A stretch of 6,057 nucleotides of DNA, taken from assembly GCA_021799945.1 (NCBI GenBank), contig JAJYZK010000029.1, forward strand, positions 1 to 6,057. Reading direction: 5' to 3'. This DNA comes from Acidobacteriota bacterium (lineage in GTDB: Bacteria; Acidobacteriota; Terriglobia; Terriglobales; Acidobacteriaceae). Below are positions 3,717 to 6,057 of the stretch, one piece after another; the stretch's first letter is position 1, and the number at the start of each line of letters is the position of its first letter. The translations under genes and the position numbers were made by a program. The notes beneath the pieces were generated by a model. The model saw nothing but the letters and a program-made list of their open reading frames with translations, did not search any database and had not been told where the DNA came from.

Positions 3717-5765
3717 ATGTCCCACCCCCTCCGCAGCCGCCGCAGCTTCCTCCGGCTGCTTGCCCTTTCCGGCTTGGCCCCCATCTCCCGCGGAGCCTCC
3801 GCACAAGCCGGCTCCCCGTCGGGTTCGGGCGGAAGCGGCTCTTCCACATCAGCGATTCCAAACCGATCGCCGCTGCGACGCGGCGTGATGATTCCCTGGC
3901 CCCTGGGTTCGATACATCCTGCCGGGTGGCTCAAACAGCAGCTCAGAATACAAGCCGACGGACTCGGCGGCCATCTGGACGAAACCTGGCCCGATGTGGG
4001 CCCCAACAGCGGATGGCTGGGAGGAACCGGAGAGTCCTGGGAGCGCGGCCCCTATTTTCTGGACGGACTCGTTCCCCTCGCCTACCTGCTCGACGATCCC
4101 CGGCTGAAGGCGAAGGCCCAGCGATTTCTCGACTGGACCCTCGACAACCCATGGGAAAACGGGATGATCGGGCCGCGCTCCAACGATGACTGGTGGCCGC
4201 GCATGGTCATGCTGAAGGCGCTGACCCAATACCATGACGCGAGTTCGGACCCGCGCGTGATTCCCCTCCTGTCGCGCTATTTTGCCTATCAAGCGAGCGC
4301 GCTGCCCGCGCGCCCGCTCCGCGACTGGGGAAAATACCGGTGGCAGGATGAGGCCCTGACGGTCTTCTGGCTCTACAACAGAACCGGCGACCGCAATCTG
4401 CTCGATCTTGCGCGCCTGCTGCGGGAGCAGGGATACGATTGGCGGGCGGAATTCGACGACTTCCACTACACCCGGCGCACTACGCCCGAAGCCATCGGCT
4501 TGGTCCTGCACGGCCCGATTACCGATGCCGCGATGCAGTCGCACGGCGTCAACATCGCCATGGGGATCAAGGAGGCGGCGCTCTGGTCGCTGCTTTCCGG
4601 CTCGGAGGAGGATTCCCAGGGCGCCACGCAGGCGCTTGCGGTTCTCGACCGCTTCCACGGCCTGCCCAACGGCATGTTCTCCGCCGACGAGCATCTCGCC
4701 GGTCGGGATCCCTCCCAGGGAACCGAACTCTGCACCGTGGTGGAGACCATGTTTTCGCTGGAGCAGGCCCTGGCCGTCACCGGCGATCCGCTTCTCGCCG
4801 ACCGCCTGGAACGGATCGCCTTCAATGCTCTTCCGGGCGCCTTTACCGACGATATGTGGGCGCACCAATATAACCAGGAGCCCAATCAGATTGAGGTCAG
4901 CCTGCATAAAAAGCCCTGGACCACGGACGGCCCGGAATCCAACCTGTACGGGCTGGAGCCGAACTACGGCTGCTGCACGGCCAATTTTCATCAGGGCTGG
5001 CCGAAGTTTGCCGCCAGCCTTTTTATGCTTTCCTCCGACGACGGGTTGGCCGCGGTCGCGTACGCTCCCTGCAGCGTGACGACCACGGTTCGCGGCGTGC
5101 AGGTGCAGGGCGTGATGGCGACGGATTATCCTTTTCGCGGGTCTGTCCGGCTTATCCTGCGCCCGGCGACGCCGGTGGCGTTTCCGCTGCGGCTGCGAAT
5201 TCCCTCCTGGGCCAACGGCGCCCACCTCCGTGTGAATGGCGAAGCCGGCCGGTTTCCAGCCCCGGGAGCCTTCGCCCGAATCGAACGCACCTGGATCGCC
5301 GGGGACTTGGTGGAGCTGGAGTTTCCGCTCCCCGTTCGGGCCTCGCGCTGGTATCGGGACTCGCTGGCCGTGGAGCGCGGAGCCCTGGTTTTTTCCTACA
5401 GCATCGGCGAAGACTGGCTGAAACTGCGGACCCGGGGAATGACGGCCGACTGGCAGGTCTACCCCACCAGCCCATGGAATTATGGCCTGGAACTGAATCC
5501 GGACTCGGGTCCGGACGCGGCCGCCACCTCCATCTCGGTTTCCGAGTCGCCCGTGGCGGAGTTTCCCTTTGCGCTCCGGGGCGCGCCGGTCAAACTGCAG
5601 GCCAAGGCGCGCAAGCTCCCCGCATGGGAGGGTGAGGATGGAGCCGCCGATCCCCTGCCGCAAAGCCCCGCGGTCAGCGATCGCCCGCAGGAGACGATCG
5701 CCCTGGTTCCCTATGCCGCGGCCAAGCTGCGCATCACGGCCTTTCCCCAGATCAAGCCGACCTGA
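3717..5765 (+). CDS. Tat-exported GH127/DUF1680-type beta-L-arabinofuranosidase-like glycoside hydrolase
   Basis: This is a probable exo-glycosidase that removes beta-linked L-arabinofuranose or a similar sugar from plant or microbial glycans, acting outside the cytoplasmic membrane. It has 682 residues. Residues 7-13 (SRRSFLR) form a twin-arginine motif, followed by a hydrophobic stretch (14-23), a likely ASA cleavage site at 27-29 and a Gly/Ser-rich linker (32-44). Residues about 55-440 form the alpha/alpha-barrel: WWPRMVMLKALTQY (159-172), GVNIAMGIKE (277-286), GTELCTVVE (335-343), GLEPNYGCCTANFHQGWPKF (412-431). In the characterised GH127 enzyme HypBA1, zinc is held by Glu338, Cys340, Cys417 and Cys418, with Cys417 as nucleophile. 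Glu337, Cys339, Cys419 and Cys420 match this set here, and Glu325 may be the acid/base. Residues about 450-682 are beta-rich and end with the family-like VPYAAAKLRITAFP. The open frame extends upstream to 3552, but that would bury the Tat signal. Exact substrate is uncertain; related families GH142 and GH146 are possible. Confidence 0.88.
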   Translation: MSHPLRSRRSFLRLLALSGLAPISRGASAQAGSPSGSGGSGSSTSAIPNRSPLRRGVMIPWPLGSIHPAGWLKQQLRIQADGLGGHLDETWPDVGPNSGWLGGTGESWERGPYFLDGLVPLAYLLDDPRLKAKAQRFLDWTLDNPWENGMIGPRSNDDWWPRMVMLKALTQYHDASSDPRVIPLLSRYFAYQASALPARPLRDWGKYRWQDEALTVFWLYNRTGDRNLLDLARLLREQGYDWRAEFDDFHYTRRTTPEAIGLVLHGPITDAAMQSHGVNIAMGIKEAALWSLLSGSEEDSQGATQALAVLDRFHGLPNGMFSADEHLAGRDPSQGTELCTVVETMFSLEQALAVTGDPLLADRLERIAFNALPGAFTDDMWAHQYNQEPNQIEVSLHKKPWTTDGPESNLYGLEPNYGCCTANFHQGWPKFAASLFMLSSDDGLAAVAYAPCSVTTTVRGVQVQGVMATDYPFRGSVRLILRPATPVAFPLRLRIPSWANGAHLRVNGEAGRFPAPGAFARIERTWIAGDLVELEFPLPVRASRWYRDSLAVERGALVFSYSIGEDWLKLRTRGMTADWQVYPTSPWNYGLELNPDSGPDAAATSISVSESPVAEFPFALRGAPVKLQAKARKLPAWEGEDGAADPLPQSPAVSDRPQETIALVPYAAAKLRITAFPQIKPT

Positions 5766-5826
5766 CAGCCTGAAAGATGGAGGCGCTTCCCTGGCCTGGA
5801 TTTGCCGCAGAGGGTAAGGGCGCAGG

Positions 5827-5868
5827 AAAAGGCCGGGGTGATTTTGTCTACTCCCTCTGGCCCCTTTT
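5827..5868 (+). terminator. Possible terminator of the GH127-type gene
   Basis: AAAAGGCC (5827-5834) can pair with GGCC-CC-TTTT (5859-5868) with a two-base bulge, and 5835-5838 continues the stem with 5855-5858 including G-U pairs. The right arm ends in four T. It begins 62 bases after the stop codon. The stem is imperfect and the T tract short, so this is a weak call. Confidence 0.35.
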
Positions 5869-5978
5869 GATCCTCTGAATTGGCCCGCCTTTTTGTGGTT
5901 TCTGTCATTCCGTGTCGGCCGTAACCGAAGGCGCCCGCAGGGGGACCGGAGGCAAGCTTTTTCCAGTTCTCCGCGAAG

Positions 5979-5984
5979 TATAGT
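5979..5984 (+). promoter_or_regulatory. Candidate -10 box (TATAGT)
   Basis: TATAGT matches TATAAT at 5 of 6 positions and lies 60 bases before the ATG at 6045. The -35 position is T-rich but not a good match. Flanking TTCTC and GAGAA arms could form an operator around it. Confidence 0.3.
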
Positions 5985-6044
5985 TTTGAGAGAATCCCGC
6001 CGGGGGGGCGGTCGACCCTTTTACTGTCCCTGAGGATAGATCCG

Positions 6045-6057
6045 ATGAATCGTCGCG
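6045..6057 (+). CDS. Start of a downstream gene, cut by the window edge
   Basis: An ATG at 6045 has GAGGA (6032-6036) eight bases upstream and a candidate -10 box at 5979-5984. Only four codons (Met-Asn-Arg-Arg) are inside the window. The Arg-Arg pair near the start could be the beginning of another export signal, but this is too little to judge function. Confidence 0.5.

Larger units (their letters stand above)
5766..6044. other. Intergenic region after the GH127-type gene
   Basis: No gene is seen in these 279 bases. It holds a weak terminator-like repeat (5827-5868), a TATAGT hexamer (5979-5984) that could be a -10 box for the following gene, a short inverted repeat flanking it (TTCTC 5967-5971, GAGAA 5990-5994), and a run of seven G (6002-6008). 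I could not match it to a known riboswitch. Confidence 0.4.

Noticed and set aside
3849..5663. 604-codon open frame on the minus strand
   Set aside because: It lies opposite the GH127-type gene, has a composition typical of an antisense shadow in GC-rich coding DNA, and shows no recognisable domain.
1..6057. CRISPR array, tRNA, rRNA, insertion sequence or phage genes
   Set aside because: I saw no regularly spaced repeats, no tRNA- or rRNA-like sequence, and no transposase or phage protein motif on either strand.

Overview
This is a GC-rich window with bacterial gene organisation. It looks most like a free-living, polysaccharide-degrading soil bacterium. My best guess is Acidobacteriota (Terriglobia), from the style of the ROK regulator, a very short sigma-region-2-like protein and a Tat-exported GH127-type glycosidase. 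A relative such as Verrucomicrobiota cannot be excluded from sequence reading alone. All convincing genes are on the + strand.

Layout: (1) 1-328 is upstream DNA with no convincing gene. (2) 329-1498 encodes a ROK-family transcriptional regulator with an N-terminal winged helix and a sugar-kinase-like domain that has lost its phosphoryl-transfer residues but keeps the ROK zinc site. (3) 1551-1717 holds what looks like a complete ribosome-mediated attenuator: a 30-codon leader peptide (1561-1653) with the segment FFSFTYRYW, a perfect protector hairpin over the Tyr/Trp codons, an alternative antiterminator pairing, and a perfect 10-bp terminator hairpin followed by a T tract. (4) 1748-2611 encodes the gene it would control, a single-domain DAHP synthase, the first enzyme of aromatic amino acid synthesis. 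(5) 2612-3214 is about 600 bases without a recognisable gene but rich in inverted repeats. (6) 3215-3580 encodes a 121-residue protein resembling only region 2 of an ECF sigma factor. (7) 3717-5765 encodes a Tat-exported GH127/DUF1680-type beta-L-arabinofuranosidase-like enzyme. (8) 5766-6044 is intergenic, and 6045 onward is the first codons of another gene.

The genes do not form one obvious operon. The clearest regulatory unit is the aromatic-rich leader, attenuator and DAHP synthase. The enzyme lacks the N-terminal ferredoxin-like and chorismate-mutase regulatory domains found in feedback-controlled relatives. Control of aromatic synthesis at this locus may therefore rest on sensing Phe, Tyr and Trp supply through leader translation. 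The ROK regulator and the GH127 enzyme both point to sugar-polymer use, but nothing here shows that one controls the other. The leader peptide/attenuator is the most interesting part of the window; the sigma-2-only protein with its structured upstream region is second.
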